Source: Alcaligenaceae bacterium (GTDB taxonomy: Bacteria > Pseudomonadota > Gammaproteobacteria > Burkholderiales > Burkholderiaceae_B). From it: a stretch of 64,000 nt of DNA. The DNA is taken from assembly GCA_013416445.1 (NCBI GenBank), contig JACCER010000009.1, forward strand, positions 62,001 through 126,000, written 5' to 3'. Positions 1-7,645 of this stretch are shown one piece after another (the first letter of the stretch is position 1; the number at the start of each line of letters is the position of its first letter). The notes under the pieces are model-generated. The model ran no database searches. It was given only the letters and a program-made list of their open reading frames with translations, and had not been told where the DNA came from. The position numbers and the translations under genes are program-made.

Positions 1-1
1 C

Positions 2-583
2 TTCCCCTGGGAAGACTGGCGCAACGGTCCACCTGAAATGATCGCCGAACAGATCATGCCGGCCTTGCTTGATTGGTCCGACCAGGCGCCGGCTGTCGCG
101 CGACACCAGCGTCGCCACAGGGTGGCTTTTACCTTTGGCTCGGACGCCGCATGGAGCGAAGATATGGTGTTGCAGCGCTACGAATTGCTGTTCGAGGCCG
201 GGCTGGTTCCCGAGGCGGCTCGCCGGTCTGGCGCTACGTCCGCCGCCCTGTTGCCGGGTGATGCCATGCGGCATGACCATCGTCGTATTCTGGCGACGGC
301 CATGGCGCGTTTGCGGGCCAAGATCCGTTATCGCCCCGTGGTATTCGAGTTGATGCCGCCTGAATTTACGCTGTTGCAATTGCAGCACGCTTTCGAGGCA
401 GTGGCTGGCCGCTGCCTGCACAAACAAAATTTTCGTCGCTTCATCGAGCAGCAGGCGCTGGTCGAAGAGACCGGTCAAATGACACGAGGTGCGGCAGGGC
501 GGCCCGCAAAGCTATTCCAGTTCCGAGGCGATGTATTGCTGGAACGTGCTATTTCCGGCAGTAAGCTGCCCTTGGCAAGGTAA
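2..583 (+). CDS. NUDIX-type transcriptional regulator, C-terminal part (truncated by window start)
   Basis: The reading frame is open from base 2, giving FPWEDWRNGPPE before the first in-frame ATG at 38, so the gene begins outside the window. What remains (about 194 residues) looks like the end of a NUDIX-fold domain followed by a winged-helix domain, the arrangement of NrtR-like regulators. The C-terminal stretch with QHAFEAVAGRCLHKQNFRR and GRPAKLFQFR resembles the winged-helix part of those proteins, which typically control NAD or related cofactor genes. The NUDIX box itself lies upstream and cannot be inspected, so catalytic competence is unknown. It is convergent with yraN, with only 14 bases between the stops. 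The family call is by recognition; the regulon is not visible. Confidence 0.7.
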   Translation, partial: FPWEDWRNGPPEMIAEQIMPALLDWSDQAPAVARHQRRHRVAFTFGSDAAWSEDMVLQRYELLFEAGLVPEAARRSGATSAALLPGDAMRHDHRRILATAMARLRAKIRYRPVVFELMPPEFTLLQLQHAFEAVAGRCLHKQNFRRFIEQQALVEETGQMTRGAAGRPAKLFQFRGDVLLERAISGSKLPLAR

Positions 584-597
584 GCCTGGCAACGGAA

Positions 598-1155
598 TCA
601 CTCTTCAAATGCATTCCGTATCCACGTCACTGTATCAAGTTCCATGCTGACAACGTCAAAACGGCAGGCGGGCATGACGCCACGAAAATAACGTCGCGCC
701 AGGCGTGGCAGATAATATTGTGCTGTTCTGATCAGGCGGCCTTGCTTGCGTCGGTTTACACTGGCGGCAGCGCCTCCGTATTGTCGTGTATGCCTTTGCC
801 TGACTTCAACAAACACCAGAACACCCTGATCGATGGCAATCAAATCGATCTCGCCCGTTTTGCTGCGCAGATTCTGAATTACTATGGTCAGCCCGCGTGC
901 TTGCAGGTATAGCCGGGCTTGTTCTTCGGCCTGGTGTCCGGCTAGCTGTCTGGGCGACCAGGCAGGTGCCCGATGGTTGGTGTCTACGTGGTTGTTGTCG
1001 TTATGCGTCCAAGCGCAAGCTCCGTGTGCCGCACGGGTGCAAATGGGGGCTGATGAGCCGCTTTTTGCCCTGGCCTGCATTGCGCGTCGCCGCTTGCGTA
1101 TGGCTTGGTGTTGCGCAGCCTGCGCCAGTTCGTATAGCCGCTGATCATCGGCCAT
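598..1155 (-). CDS. yraN: UPF0102 / YraN family endonuclease-fold protein
   Basis: 185 residues from the ATG at 1155. The C-terminal 120 residues carry the YraN core: HQAEEQARLYLQARG, then the GEIDLIA and VFVEVRQR motifs of a restriction-endonuclease-like fold (D/E...ExK-like; here EVRQR), then the R-rich segment of the family. The first 65 residues are basic and low-complexity, longer than the usual YraN N-terminus. A longer frame continues to 1557, but that would run antisense through rsmI, so the shorter start is preferred. The ATG lies immediately next to the divergent rsmI, the pairing seen in many proteobacteria. The biochemical role of YraN is not established. Confidence 0.85.
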   Translation of the reverse strand: MADDQRLYELAQAAQHQAIRKRRRAMQARAKSGSSAPICTRAAHGACAWTHNDNNHVDTNHRAPAWSPRQLAGHQAEEQARLYLQARGLTIVIQNLRSKTGEIDLIAIDQGVLVFVEVRQRHTRQYGGAAASVNRRKQGRLIRTAQYYLPRLARRYFRGVMPACRFDVVSMELDTVTWIRNAFEE

Positions 1156-1192
1156 GGGTTTTATCCTTTCCTTTTGGGTTACATCATCTAGT

Positions 1193-2122
1193 ATGAGCGA
1201 AACGTCTGGTTTTTCCGATCTTCCAACGACATGGAAACGTCTCACCGAGCGGGTCGATGCCCAGCACTGGCCGGCGGCGACGCTATATGTGGTGGCGACT
1301 CCCATAGGGAACCTGGGTGACCTGAGCCTGCGCGCCTGGCAGACGCTGTCACGTTGCGATGTCATTGCCGCCGAAGATACCCGCGCCAGTCGTCCTTTGC
1401 TGGATGCCTGGGGGGTGGATACGCCACTGATCGCGGCGCACAGGCACAACGAAGCCGAGGCAGCGCAATCCATCGTCGACAGGCTGTCGCAGGGGGAACG
1501 CGTTGCTCTGGTGTCCGATGCGGGTGCTCCGGCGGTCAGCGATCCTGGCGCACGCATCGTGCGGGCGGTGCGCGCTGCGGGTTATGGCGTGGTTGCCATT
1601 CCGGGCGCCAGCGCGGTGATTGCTGCCTTGATGGCCAGCGGGGTAACCTCAGACGAAAATCCAGCCTTTGTATTTGCGGGTTTCATGCCACCCAAGCCGA
1701 CAGCCCGTCAAAAGTGGCTGCAGCGCTGGTGTGCCGTGCCTGCGCCAATAGTCATGTTCGAGTCGCCGCACCGTTTAGACGCAGCGGTCAAAGACATGCT
1801 GCAAGTATGCGGACCAGCGCGTCAGTTGACGATAGCGCGTGAATTGACCAAACGCTTTGAGCAGGTGGTTACCATGCCCCTAAGCGAGGCGGCCGCCTGG
1901 CTGGCGGCAGACAGCCATCGCAGCCAGGGTGAGTTCGTGCTGATAGTGCATCAGGCTGACACAACACCAACTGAAGAAGACATAGACCCCTCCAGTTCCG
2001 TCTTGCTGGACGCCTTGCTGGAAACGCTATCTGTACGTGACGCAGCCCGCGTAGCCGCCAAAGTCACCGGCCTTTCGCGCGATACCCTGTATGCGCAGGC
2101 GCTGCTTCGTAGGGCGGATTAG
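1193..2122 (+). CDS. rsmI: 16S rRNA (cytidine(1402)-2'-O)-methyltransferase
   Basis: RsmI uses S-adenosylmethionine to 2'-O-methylate C1402 of 16S rRNA at the ribosomal P site. The tetrapyrrole-methylase fold is clear: LYVVATPIGNLGDLS near the N-terminus, AAEDTR, the SDAGAPAVSDPG loop and IPGASAVIAAL. From the ATG at 1193 it has 309 residues, slightly longer than the usual 285-290 because of an N-terminal extension. An in-frame ATG at 1154 exists but overlaps the yraN start codon region. The last codons (RRAD) and the TAG stop fall inside a copy of the palindromic repeat that recurs in this window, so the C-terminus seems to have been reset by that repeat. Confidence 0.93.
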   Translation: MSETSGFSDLPTTWKRLTERVDAQHWPAATLYVVATPIGNLGDLSLRAWQTLSRCDVIAAEDTRASRPLLDAWGVDTPLIAAHRHNEAEAAQSIVDRLSQGERVALVSDAGAPAVSDPGARIVRAVRAAGYGVVAIPGASAVIAALMASGVTSDENPAFVFAGFMPPKPTARQKWLQRWCAVPAPIVMFESPHRLDAAVKDMLQVCGPARQLTIARELTKRFEQVVTMPLSEAAAWLAADSHRSQGEFVLIVHQADTTPTEEDIDPSSSVLLDALLETLSVRDAARVAAKVTGLSRDTLYAQALLRRAD

Positions 2123-2139
2123 CGCAGCGTAATCCGACG
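2108..2139. repeat. Short palindromic repeat (TCGGATTA/TAATCCGA family), copy 1
   Basis: The core GGCGGATTAGCGCAGCGTAA continues into TCCGAC, forming an imperfect inverted repeat. It overlaps the 3' end of rsmI and supplies its TAG stop codon. The same motif recurs at least ten more times in this window. Confidence 0.8.
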
Positions 2140-2185
2140 CCAATGCCTGTGGCATATACCACGCCACAATATATTGCCCAGGCCC

Positions 2186-3154
2186 CTACCTTATCGCCAC
2201 TGCTGGCTGCAACCCGGTTGCCTGCTGTATTCGCAGCGACGCATTCACCGCGTCAGTACGTGAAGGATAAGGGCCAATTCGTACCCGATATAAATTATTC
2301 GCTGGGTCCACCTGAGCCGGACGGCTTTCTACCTCGCTGATCTGCCTGTTTAGCTTTTGGGCCAAGCCGGTTGCGGTGTGTTGCGCACTGAATGCGCCGA
2401 ACTGCAGGTAAATTGCCGTGGCCCCGATAACTGGTTGCGTGCTGGTCAGGCTGGATTGATAGTCAGGTTCCTGGGCTTGCAAAACCTCGAGCGCATCAGG
2501 CACAGGCTGGGGCGCCTGCGCAATAATGATGGTTGGTTTTTCGGTTGGGGCTGCCGGGCCGATAGGACTGATTTCCGGGCTGGAATAACGCTTGTTGCGG
2601 ATGTCGTCATTGGTGATGGCCTCGACTATGACCTGCCCGCTGCCTGGGCCTACGATGCCCAGCTTGGCGGCTGCCGCATAAGACAGGTCGATGACTCGTT
2701 CGCTATGGAATGGCCCGCGATCATTGACACGCACAATTACCCATTTACCCGTGCCGGCGCGGGTAACGCGCGCATAGCTGGGAATGGGCAGGGTGGGGTG
2801 GGCGGCCGACATGGCATACATATCGTAGGTTTCGCCGTTAGCGGTCTTTTTTCCGTGAAACTTTCGACCGTACCAGGAAGCAGTACCGCGCTGCTGAAAA
2901 GGCCTTTCGTCGCTGACAGGCACATACTTTTTGCCAAAAACTACATAAGGGCGAAAATTGGCCGGGGCATGGGTTTCGATGCGGGGTACAGCGTTGGGAA
3001 TGGCTTCGATGTTGGCCGGTATATTGGAGCCTGGGCCATCGTCTTTGTAATAGCCGCCACCACGACTGCCGGTTTTATTCGTGCTGGAGCAGCCTGCCAA
3101 AATGGCCAGGCTCAGGCATAGGAAGGTGGCGGTCAGTAAGCGTGGTTGGATCAT
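2186..3154 (-). CDS. rlpA: Septal ring lytic transglycosylase RlpA (lipoprotein with SPOR domain)
   Basis: A 322-residue outer-membrane lipoprotein. The signal peptide ends in the lipobox LAGC (Cys about residue 21). The double-psi beta-barrel RlpA domain follows at roughly 85-180: GTASWYGRKFHGKKTANGE, AAHPTLP, and VNDRGPF with the catalytic-type Asp. A C-terminal SPOR domain at about 245-320 (YLQFGAFS, YRVRIGPY) would bind denuded septal glycan. RlpA cleaves naked glycan strands to help daughter-cell separation. The start codon overlaps the rapZ stop by four bases (ATGA), implying translational coupling. RlpA is more often found beside mrdB/dacA, so this position after rapZ is a lineage-specific arrangement. 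Confidence 0.93.
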   Translation of the reverse strand: MIQPRLLTATFLCLSLAILAGCSSTNKTGSRGGGYYKDDGPGSNIPANIEAIPNAVPRIETHAPANFRPYVVFGKKYVPVSDERPFQQRGTASWYGRKFHGKKTANGETYDMYAMSAAHPTLPIPSYARVTRAGTGKWVIVRVNDRGPFHSERVIDLSYAAAAKLGIVGPGSGQVIVEAITNDDIRNKRYSSPEISPIGPAAPTEKPTIIIAQAPQPVPDALEVLQAQEPDYQSSLTSTQPVIGATAIYLQFGAFSAQHTATGLAQKLNRQISEVESRPAQVDPANNLYRVRIGPYPSRTDAVNASLRIQQATGLQPAVAIR

Positions 3155-4041
3155 GGAATATCGGGTGGCGGCTGGTTGCGATGCCTTATCAAAAGAGGTG
3201 AGTGGTCGGAAAAGCGCACAGCAAGCTGTTCAGTGACATAAACCGAGCGGTGCTTGCCGCCGGTGCATCCTATGGCTACCGTAAGGTAGTTGCGGGTGTC
3301 TTGCATGTAAAGCGGCAACCAGCGCCGGATGAAACCGGAAATATCCGTGATCATGGTTTCGACGCTGCCAAACTGCGCCAGCCATTTTGCCACTGGTGCG
3401 TCGCGTCCGGTTAGCGGGCGCAGCGCGCTGTCGTAGTGGGGGTTGGGCAGGCAGCGTACATCGAAGACCAGGTCGGCATCGCCGGGCACCCCGCGTTTAT
3501 AGGCGAAGGACTCAAAGGTCAGTATAACGGGTGCGCGATCGGCCTGCACCAGGTCGCGTACCCAGGCGCGCAACTGCCCGGGGGTGAGGTCAGAGGTGTC
3601 AATAACATGTTCTTGTTCGCGCAAGGGCGCCAGCAGTTCGCGCTCGGTGTCTATGCATTCTTGCAAAGAGGGTGATTTACCCCCTTGCTGCAGGCGGTCG
3701 GTAAGGGGATGACGCCGCCTTGATTCAGAATAGCGTTGCTGCAGCGTGTGATCGTTGGCGTCAAGGAAAATCACCCGAAAATGAGTGCCCATGGCACGCA
3801 AGCCAGTGATCACGTCGGGTAATTCGGCCAGTTCACCGGGCGAGCGCACGTCGATGGCGACGGCGATGCGTTCCAGGCCGCTTTCGCGCGTGCTGGCAAT
3901 AAATTCGTGCAAGAAGCGGACTGGCAGGTTGTCGACGCAGGTATAGCCGGAGTCTTCCAGCAAGCGTAGGGCGACCGACTTGCCAGAGCCAGAAATTCCA
4001 GTAATCAGAACAATATTCAGCATGACGATGGGGTTTTCCAC
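3151..4041 (-). CDS. rapZ: RNase adapter protein RapZ (nucleotide-binding)
   Basis: 296 residues with the P-loop GISGSGKS near residues 15-22, the Walker-B-like FLDANDHTL region, and the RapZ C-terminal signature IGCTGGKHRSVYV. In enterobacteria RapZ presents small RNA GlmZ to RNase E and so tunes glucosamine-6-phosphate synthase. In other phyla the same family (YvcJ) has less clear roles, so the RNA-adapter function here is by family. The ATG at 4041 was taken; an internal ATG at 4023 (MLNIVLITG) fits the usual family N-terminus equally well. The gene sits downstream of hprK and ptsN as in the classic nitrogen-PTS cluster, and its stop overlaps the rlpA start. Confidence 0.93.
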   Translation of the reverse strand: MENPIVMLNIVLITGISGSGKSVALRLLEDSGYTCVDNLPVRFLHEFIASTRESGLERIAVAIDVRSPGELAELPDVITGLRAMGTHFRVIFLDANDHTLQQRYSESRRRHPLTDRLQQGGKSPSLQECIDTERELLAPLREQEHVIDTSDLTPGQLRAWVRDLVQADRAPVILTFESFAYKRGVPGDADLVFDVRCLPNPHYDSALRPLTGRDAPVAKWLAQFGSVETMITDISGFIRRWLPLYMQDTRNYLTVAIGCTGGKHRSVYVTEQLAVRFSDHSPLLIRHRNQPPPDIP

Positions 4042-4110
4042 ATAACAAGGATGAATAAAGGGTGTTGCACTCTTTTATTCTATAGGACGGAACTGCGCGC
4101 GTGCACGGAA

Positions 4111-5040
4111 TCAGGCCTGGCGGCTGCTTTCCATGATGGCCAGGGCCTGCCGTTCTATGAATTCACCCATGGTGTCTATGCCGCGCAAGGTCAGTATGGT
4201 GTTGCGCACCGCGGCTTCAACCAACACGGCCAGGTTGCGGCCGGCGGCAACCTGCAGCATGACCCGGCGTATGGGTATGCCCAGGATGTTTTCGGTTTGG
4301 TCTTGTACCGGCAGGCGCTCGAAGGCATCGGGTGTTGAGCGTATCAAGTGCACCAGCAGGTTAAGCTTCATTTTGCGGCGCACTGAGGTTTCGCCGAAAA
4401 TGGTGCGGATGTCGAGCAAGCCCAAACCGCGTACTTCAAGCAGGTTTTGCAATAACGATGGGCAACTGCCTTCTATCACATTAGGTGCTGTGCGTGACAG
4501 TTCGACGGCGTCGTCGGCGACCAGGCCGTGTCCGCGCGAGATCAGTTCCAGGGCCAATTCGCTTTTACCCAGGCCGGATTCGCCGGTAATCAGTACGCCT
4601 ACACCCAGGACATCCATGAATACACCATGGGCGGTGGTTTTGGGCGCCAGCCGCTTACCCAAATAGATACGCAACAAGTCGATGAGTTGGGCGGCGTCGA
4701 TGGGAGTGGATAGCAGCGGAACCTGCTGATGATCGCAGAAGGCACGCAAGTCGTCGGGGGCGCTCAGGCCTTCGGCAATAAGCATGGCCGGCACACCGCC
4801 GGTGACCAAGTCTTCGAGGTGATGTGTGCGGCGCTTGAGTTCGAAGCGCGTGTAGTAAGAGAGCTCTTCTGCGCCAAATACCTGGATGCGCGAGGGATGG
4901 ATAAGATTCAAGTGGCCAACCAGATCGGCGCCAGACCTACCGACGTCAGGAATCAGCCGGTTGGCGGAGCCTGCGCCAGCTATCCAGGTAAACGGGATTT
5001 TATCGGCGTTGTCGTTGACCAGGTCGTGTATGGTTAGCAT
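4111..5040 (-). CDS. hprK: HPr kinase/phosphorylase
   Basis: 309 residues. The C-terminal catalytic half has the conserved HG at 139-140, P-loop GESGLGKS at about 153-160, and the HPrK signature LEVRGLGLLDIRTIFGE around 201-217. The N-terminal half (to about 130) is the domain typical of the family. The enzyme phosphorylates HPr on a serine with ATP and reverses this with phosphate. In betaproteobacteria with incomplete PTS it acts in regulation rather than sugar uptake. It lies 9 bases downstream of ptsN and 69 bases upstream of rapZ. HPr and enzyme I are not in this window. Confidence 0.95.
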   Translation of the reverse strand: MLTIHDLVNDNADKIPFTWIAGAGSANRLIPDVGRSGADLVGHLNLIHPSRIQVFGAEELSYYTRFELKRRTHHLEDLVTGGVPAMLIAEGLSAPDDLRAFCDHQQVPLLSTPIDAAQLIDLLRIYLGKRLAPKTTAHGVFMDVLGVGVLITGESGLGKSELALELISRGHGLVADDAVELSRTAPNVIEGSCPSLLQNLLEVRGLGLLDIRTIFGETSVRRKMKLNLLVHLIRSTPDAFERLPVQDQTENILGIPIRRVMLQVAAGRNLAVLVEAAVRNTILTLRGIDTMGEFIERQALAIMESSRQA

Positions 5041-5049
5041 GGCTGGGCA

Positions 5050-5505
5050 TCAGGCCTGCGGGCTTGTCAGTAGTTTATGAACGATGGATGGGTTGGTTTC
5101 AGTGGACAGCAATTGCCGCAACCCGGCATCGGACATGAGCTTGGCTATTTCGGCGAGCAGGTCAAGATGTATCTGGGTAGCGGTTTCGGGTACCAGCAAA
5201 ATGAATAGCAGGCTGGCTGTACGGCCATCACTGGCGTCAAAGCGCACCGGGTCGGCCAGGCGAATAAACGCGGCACACGGTTCTTTGAGGTCTTTGATGC
5301 GACCATGCGGCACCGCAACATGATGGCCAAGCGCAGTAGAGCCCAGCCGTTCGCGGGCGATAAGGCTTTGAAACACTGCCGTACGGGCGATGCCGTGATG
5401 GTTTTCGAAGAGCAACCCGGCTTGCTCGAATGCCCTTTTTTTGCTGGTGACGGCAAGATCAAGCACCACATTCGAGAGTGGCAAGATACGCGACATTAAG
5501 TTCAT
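5050..5505 (-). CDS. ptsN: PTS IIA-like nitrogen-regulatory protein PtsN
   Basis: 151 residues from ATG 5505, the usual EIIA(Ntr) length. The phosphorylatable histidine is visible in GHHVAVPHGRI (His67). The rest matches the family (RTASLLFILLVPE, HLDLLAEIAKL). PtsN receives phosphate from NPr and modulates potassium transport and stress functions. A longer open frame to 5652 lacks family similarity in its first 49 residues. No Shine-Dalgarno sequence is seen before the ATG, but a perfect TATAAT lies 8 bases upstream, which suggests a leaderless or very short-leader transcript. A second ATG at 5496 (MSRILP) is an alternative start. Confidence 0.92.
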   Translation of the reverse strand: MNLMSRILPLSNVVLDLAVTSKKRAFEQAGLLFENHHGIARTAVFQSLIARERLGSTALGHHVAVPHGRIKDLKEPCAAFIRLADPVRFDASDGRTASLLFILLVPETATQIHLDLLAEIAKLMSDAGLRQLLSTETNPSIVHKLLTSPQA

Positions 5506-5512
5506 AGTGATT

Positions 5513-5542
5513 ATTATATGGGCTTTGGCGGTCGTCGTACAA
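5513..5542 (-). promoter_or_regulatory. Candidate sigma-70 promoter of ptsN (possible leaderless start)
   Basis: On the minus strand, TTGTAC (5537-5542) and a perfect TATAAT (5513-5518) are separated by 18 bases. The predicted transcription start, about 7 bases below the -10, falls next to the A of the ptsN ATG at 5505. The -35 is poor (3 of 6), so the call rests on the -10 and the absence of a ribosome binding site. Confidence 0.35.
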
Positions 5543-5670
5543 AGCAGGATAGCTAAGGCCCCAATCACTGGTGGGCGATTGAGGCCAGAATGCCAGGTTT
5601 TGCGTAGCGCTAGCGATGAGAGACTCGGCATTGCCGGCTCGGGCGTTGGCAAAAACTGGGAGTAAGAGCT

Positions 5671-6000
5671 TTATTCGACGGCGGGAATTTCTTGCCGCTT
5701 AATGGGCTCGTGTGCGTGATTTTGCGTTTTGGATTTGTACTTTATGACCTGTCGATCGATTTTATCGGCAAGCAAGTCGATGGCCGCGTAGAGGTTTTCG
5801 TCGTTGGCTTCGCAGTGGATATCTTTGCCACGTACGCGCATGGTGACTTCAGCGGTGTGTTTCAGGCGCTCGATCGAGAGTATGACCTGGGTGTCTATAA
5901 CATTATCAAAATGCCGCGAGACGCGTGCCATTTTGTTCATTACATATTCGCGTATAGCGGGGGTAACTTCCAGATGACGACCAATAATGCTCAGGTTCAT
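5671..6000 (-). CDS. hpf: Ribosome hibernation promoting factor (short HPF/YfiA family)
   Basis: 109 residues covering a single S30AE domain (MNLSIIGRHLEVTPAIREYV, ILSIERLKHTAEVTM, LYAAIDLLADKIDRQV) and lacking the long C-terminal dimerisation domain. It would bind the 30S decoding region in stationary phase and support ribosome dimerisation. A strong Shine-Dalgarno AAGGAGAG precedes the ATG. A second AAGGAGA-type purine run about 47 bases upstream has no start codon. In many proteobacteria rpoN separates lptB from hpf; here only about 210 non-coding bases lie between them. It is followed by ptsN after a 165-base gap. Confidence 0.93.
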   Translation of the reverse strand: MNLSIIGRHLEVTPAIREYVMNKMARVSRHFDNVIDTQVILSIERLKHTAEVTMRVRGKDIHCEANDENLYAAIDLLADKIDRQVIKYKSKTQNHAHEPIKRQEIPAVE

Positions 6001-6088
6001 ATTGTGCTCTCCTTGCAGAAATGATGGGTGCGCAGTATGCGCGGCGATGAGGTGGGTGTTCTCCTTGTAATGCGTTGATAATGATTTC

Positions 6089-6116
6089 AGTGTATAGGTT
6101 ATGCAAAGTAAATCAA
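6089..6116 (-). promoter_or_regulatory. Candidate sigma-70 promoter upstream of hpf
   Basis: On the minus strand TTGATT (6111-6116) and TACACT (6089-6094) are separated by 16 bases. This would give a leader of about 80 bases ahead of hpf. Matches are moderate. Confidence 0.35.
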
Positions 6117-6174
6117 GTGCGCCAGATCAAATTTTTGGCGGATGCGTTGGATTGCGGATGCGTCGAATTGCATC

Positions 6175-6216
6175 GTAGGTCGGATTAGTGCCGCAGGCGC
6201 GTAATCTGACGCCTAC
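6175..6216. repeat. Short palindromic repeat, copy 2
   Basis: GTAGGTCGGATTAG at one end and GTAATCTGACGCCTAC at the other form an inverted repeat. It overlaps the lptB 3' end, whose TAG stop (6213-6215 on the minus strand) comes from the terminal GTAGG arm of the repeat. Confidence 0.8.
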
Positions 6217-7007
6217 ATCCTGAAGTTCTTGCCCAAATATACTTTGCGCACGGCTTCGTTGTCGATGATTTCGCTGGGGTGGCCGTTGGTTAGTACCTTG
6301 CCTTCGCTGATGATGTAAGCACGGTCGCAGATGCCCAGGGTTTCCCGGACGTTGTGGTCGGTGATCAGTACGCCTATGTTGCGGCTTTTCAGAAAATGCA
6401 CAATGCGCTGGATCTCAATGACCGCAATCGGGTCTACGCCGGCAAAAGGCTCATCCAGCAAAATAAAGCGTGGATGGGTAGCCAGGGCGCGGGCGATTTC
6501 CACCCGACGACGCTCGCCGCCCGACAAGGAAATGGCGGTGTTGCGACGTATGTGGCTAATTTGAAGTTCGTCTATCAGCGACTCCAGGTTGTCGCCGATT
6601 TGTGTTGAGCTTAACGGTTTGCCAGCATCGTCCAGTTGCAGTTCGAGTACGGCACGTATGTTTTCCTCGACAGTCAGGCGCCTGAATACTGAGGCATCTT
6701 GGGGCAGATACGACAGCCCCATGCGTGCACGCTTGTGCATGGGCATGCTGGTGATGGGCGTGCCGTCGATTTCGATGCGGCCAGCGTCGGTGGGGACGAT
6801 GCCTACTATCATGTAGAAACTTGTGGTTTTCCCCGCGCCATTGGGGCCCAGCAAGCCTACGACCTCACCGCTGTCGACAGATAAGGACACATCGTGCACG
6901 ACGGTACGTTTGCCGTAGGTTTTGCGCAAACCGATAGCGTGCAGGCTGCCACGGGTGGCGCTGGGAGAGCGGGATCCACCGGATGGCGGCTTGTCGGAAG
7001 AAAACAT
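6213..7007 (-). CDS. lptB: LPS export ABC transporter ATP-binding protein LptB
   Basis: 264 residues with a full ABC ATPase set: Walker [10 protein letters not shown] near residue 54, the Q-loop region YLPQDASVF, signature [15 protein letters not shown], and Walker [14 protein letters not shown]. It powers extraction of lipopolysaccharide from the inner membrane with LptFG and hands it to the LptC-LptA bridge. The first 20-25 residues ([11 protein letters not shown]) are an extra leader compared with the usual 241-residue protein. It lies 38 bases after lptA on the same strand, completing lptC-lptA-lptB. Its stop codon lies in a palindromic repeat. Confidence 0.96.
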   Translation of the reverse strand: MFSSDKPPSGGSRSPSATRGSLHAIGLRKTYGKRTVVHDVSLSVDSGEVVGLLGPNGAGKTTSFYMIVGIVPTDAGRIEIDGTPITSMPMHKRARMGLSYLPQDASVFRRLTVEENIRAVLELQLDDAGKPLSSTQIGDNLESLIDELQISHIRRNTAISLSGGERRRVEIARALATHPRFILLDEPFAGVDPIAVIEIQRIVHFLKSRNIGVLITDHNVRETLGICDRAYIISEGKVLTNGHPSEIIDNEAVRKVYLGKNFRM

Positions 7008-7045
7008 AAATAGCTATTTGTTAGGTAACGGTATCGCCGGGGATG

Positions 7046-7645
7046 TTATTTGCGAGGTTCTGATTTTTTTCGGCATTCGGCGACAGCGGCATCCGCCTTG
7101 GCCTGGGGGCGTGCCAGCGAGCGCACGCGGCCGCCGGGTGCCGCAGAGTCAGGGCCGCCATGGGCTTCGTAGGTACTGTTTTTCTGGTGGTAGATAACGC
7201 GTTGACCCTTGACGCTGTCAAAGGGCTTGCCACAAATGTAGCGGGTAACGACGGCCTGCCCTATCATTTCGACTTCGTCGGCTTTGCCGTTGTATTCGGC
7301 CCGTACGCCGCGTGATTCCAGGGTTTCGAATTTTTCTGGGTTTTCCTGGCGTATGGAAACCAGTTTGCCGGGCGACACCGTGGCGGTTCCGTACTGGAAG
7401 CCTTGGGCATCTTCGCGCATGACGAGTTTGTCGGCGTGCAGTGTCATGAGGCCGCGAGTCATGATGACGTTGCCGGTGAAGATGCTTTCTTTTTTCAGGT
7501 CGTCGTAATTGAGCGAGTCGGACAAAATAAGGGTGTCGGGTTCTTCGGCTGGGGCCGGGGCTTGCGCATAAGCGGCTCCGGCGGCACAAGCCAGCGCCGA
7601 GGCCATCAGCCAAGCTGCAAAAGAGAAATGTCGCTTAAGGTTCAT
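7046..7645 (-). CDS. lptA: LPS transport periplasmic protein LptA
   Basis: 199 residues with a Sec signal peptide ending AYA before QAPAPA (about residue 27) and an OstA/LptA beta-jellyroll core: DSLNYDDLKKESIFTGNV, LHADKLVM, and VEMIGQAVVTRY. It forms the periplasmic bridge that carries LPS from LptC to LptDE. The tail after about residue 170 is basic and probably disordered. Its start overlaps the lptC stop by four bases (ATGA). Confidence 0.94.
   Translation of the reverse strand: MNLKRHFSFAAWLMASALACAAGAAYAQAPAPAEEPDTLILSDSLNYDDLKKESIFTGNVIMTRGLMTLHADKLVMREDAQGFQYGTATVSPGKLVSIRQENPEKFETLESRGVRAEYNGKADEVEMIGQAVVTRYICGKPFDSVKGQRVIYHQKNSTYEAHGGPDSAAPGGRVRSLARPQAKADAAVAECRKKSEPRK

Noticed and set aside
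1156-1557. N-terminal extension of the yraN frame to 319 residues
   Set aside because: It runs antisense through the conserved core of rsmI and has no family similarity; the ATG at 1155 gives a normal YraN start.
2357-3121. 254-residue open frame antisense to rlpA
   Set aside because: Shadow of the rlpA coding sequence, glycine-rich and without family resemblance.
5506-5652. 49-residue extension of ptsN
   Set aside because: The extra residues do not resemble the family, and the standard PtsN N-terminus begins at 5505.
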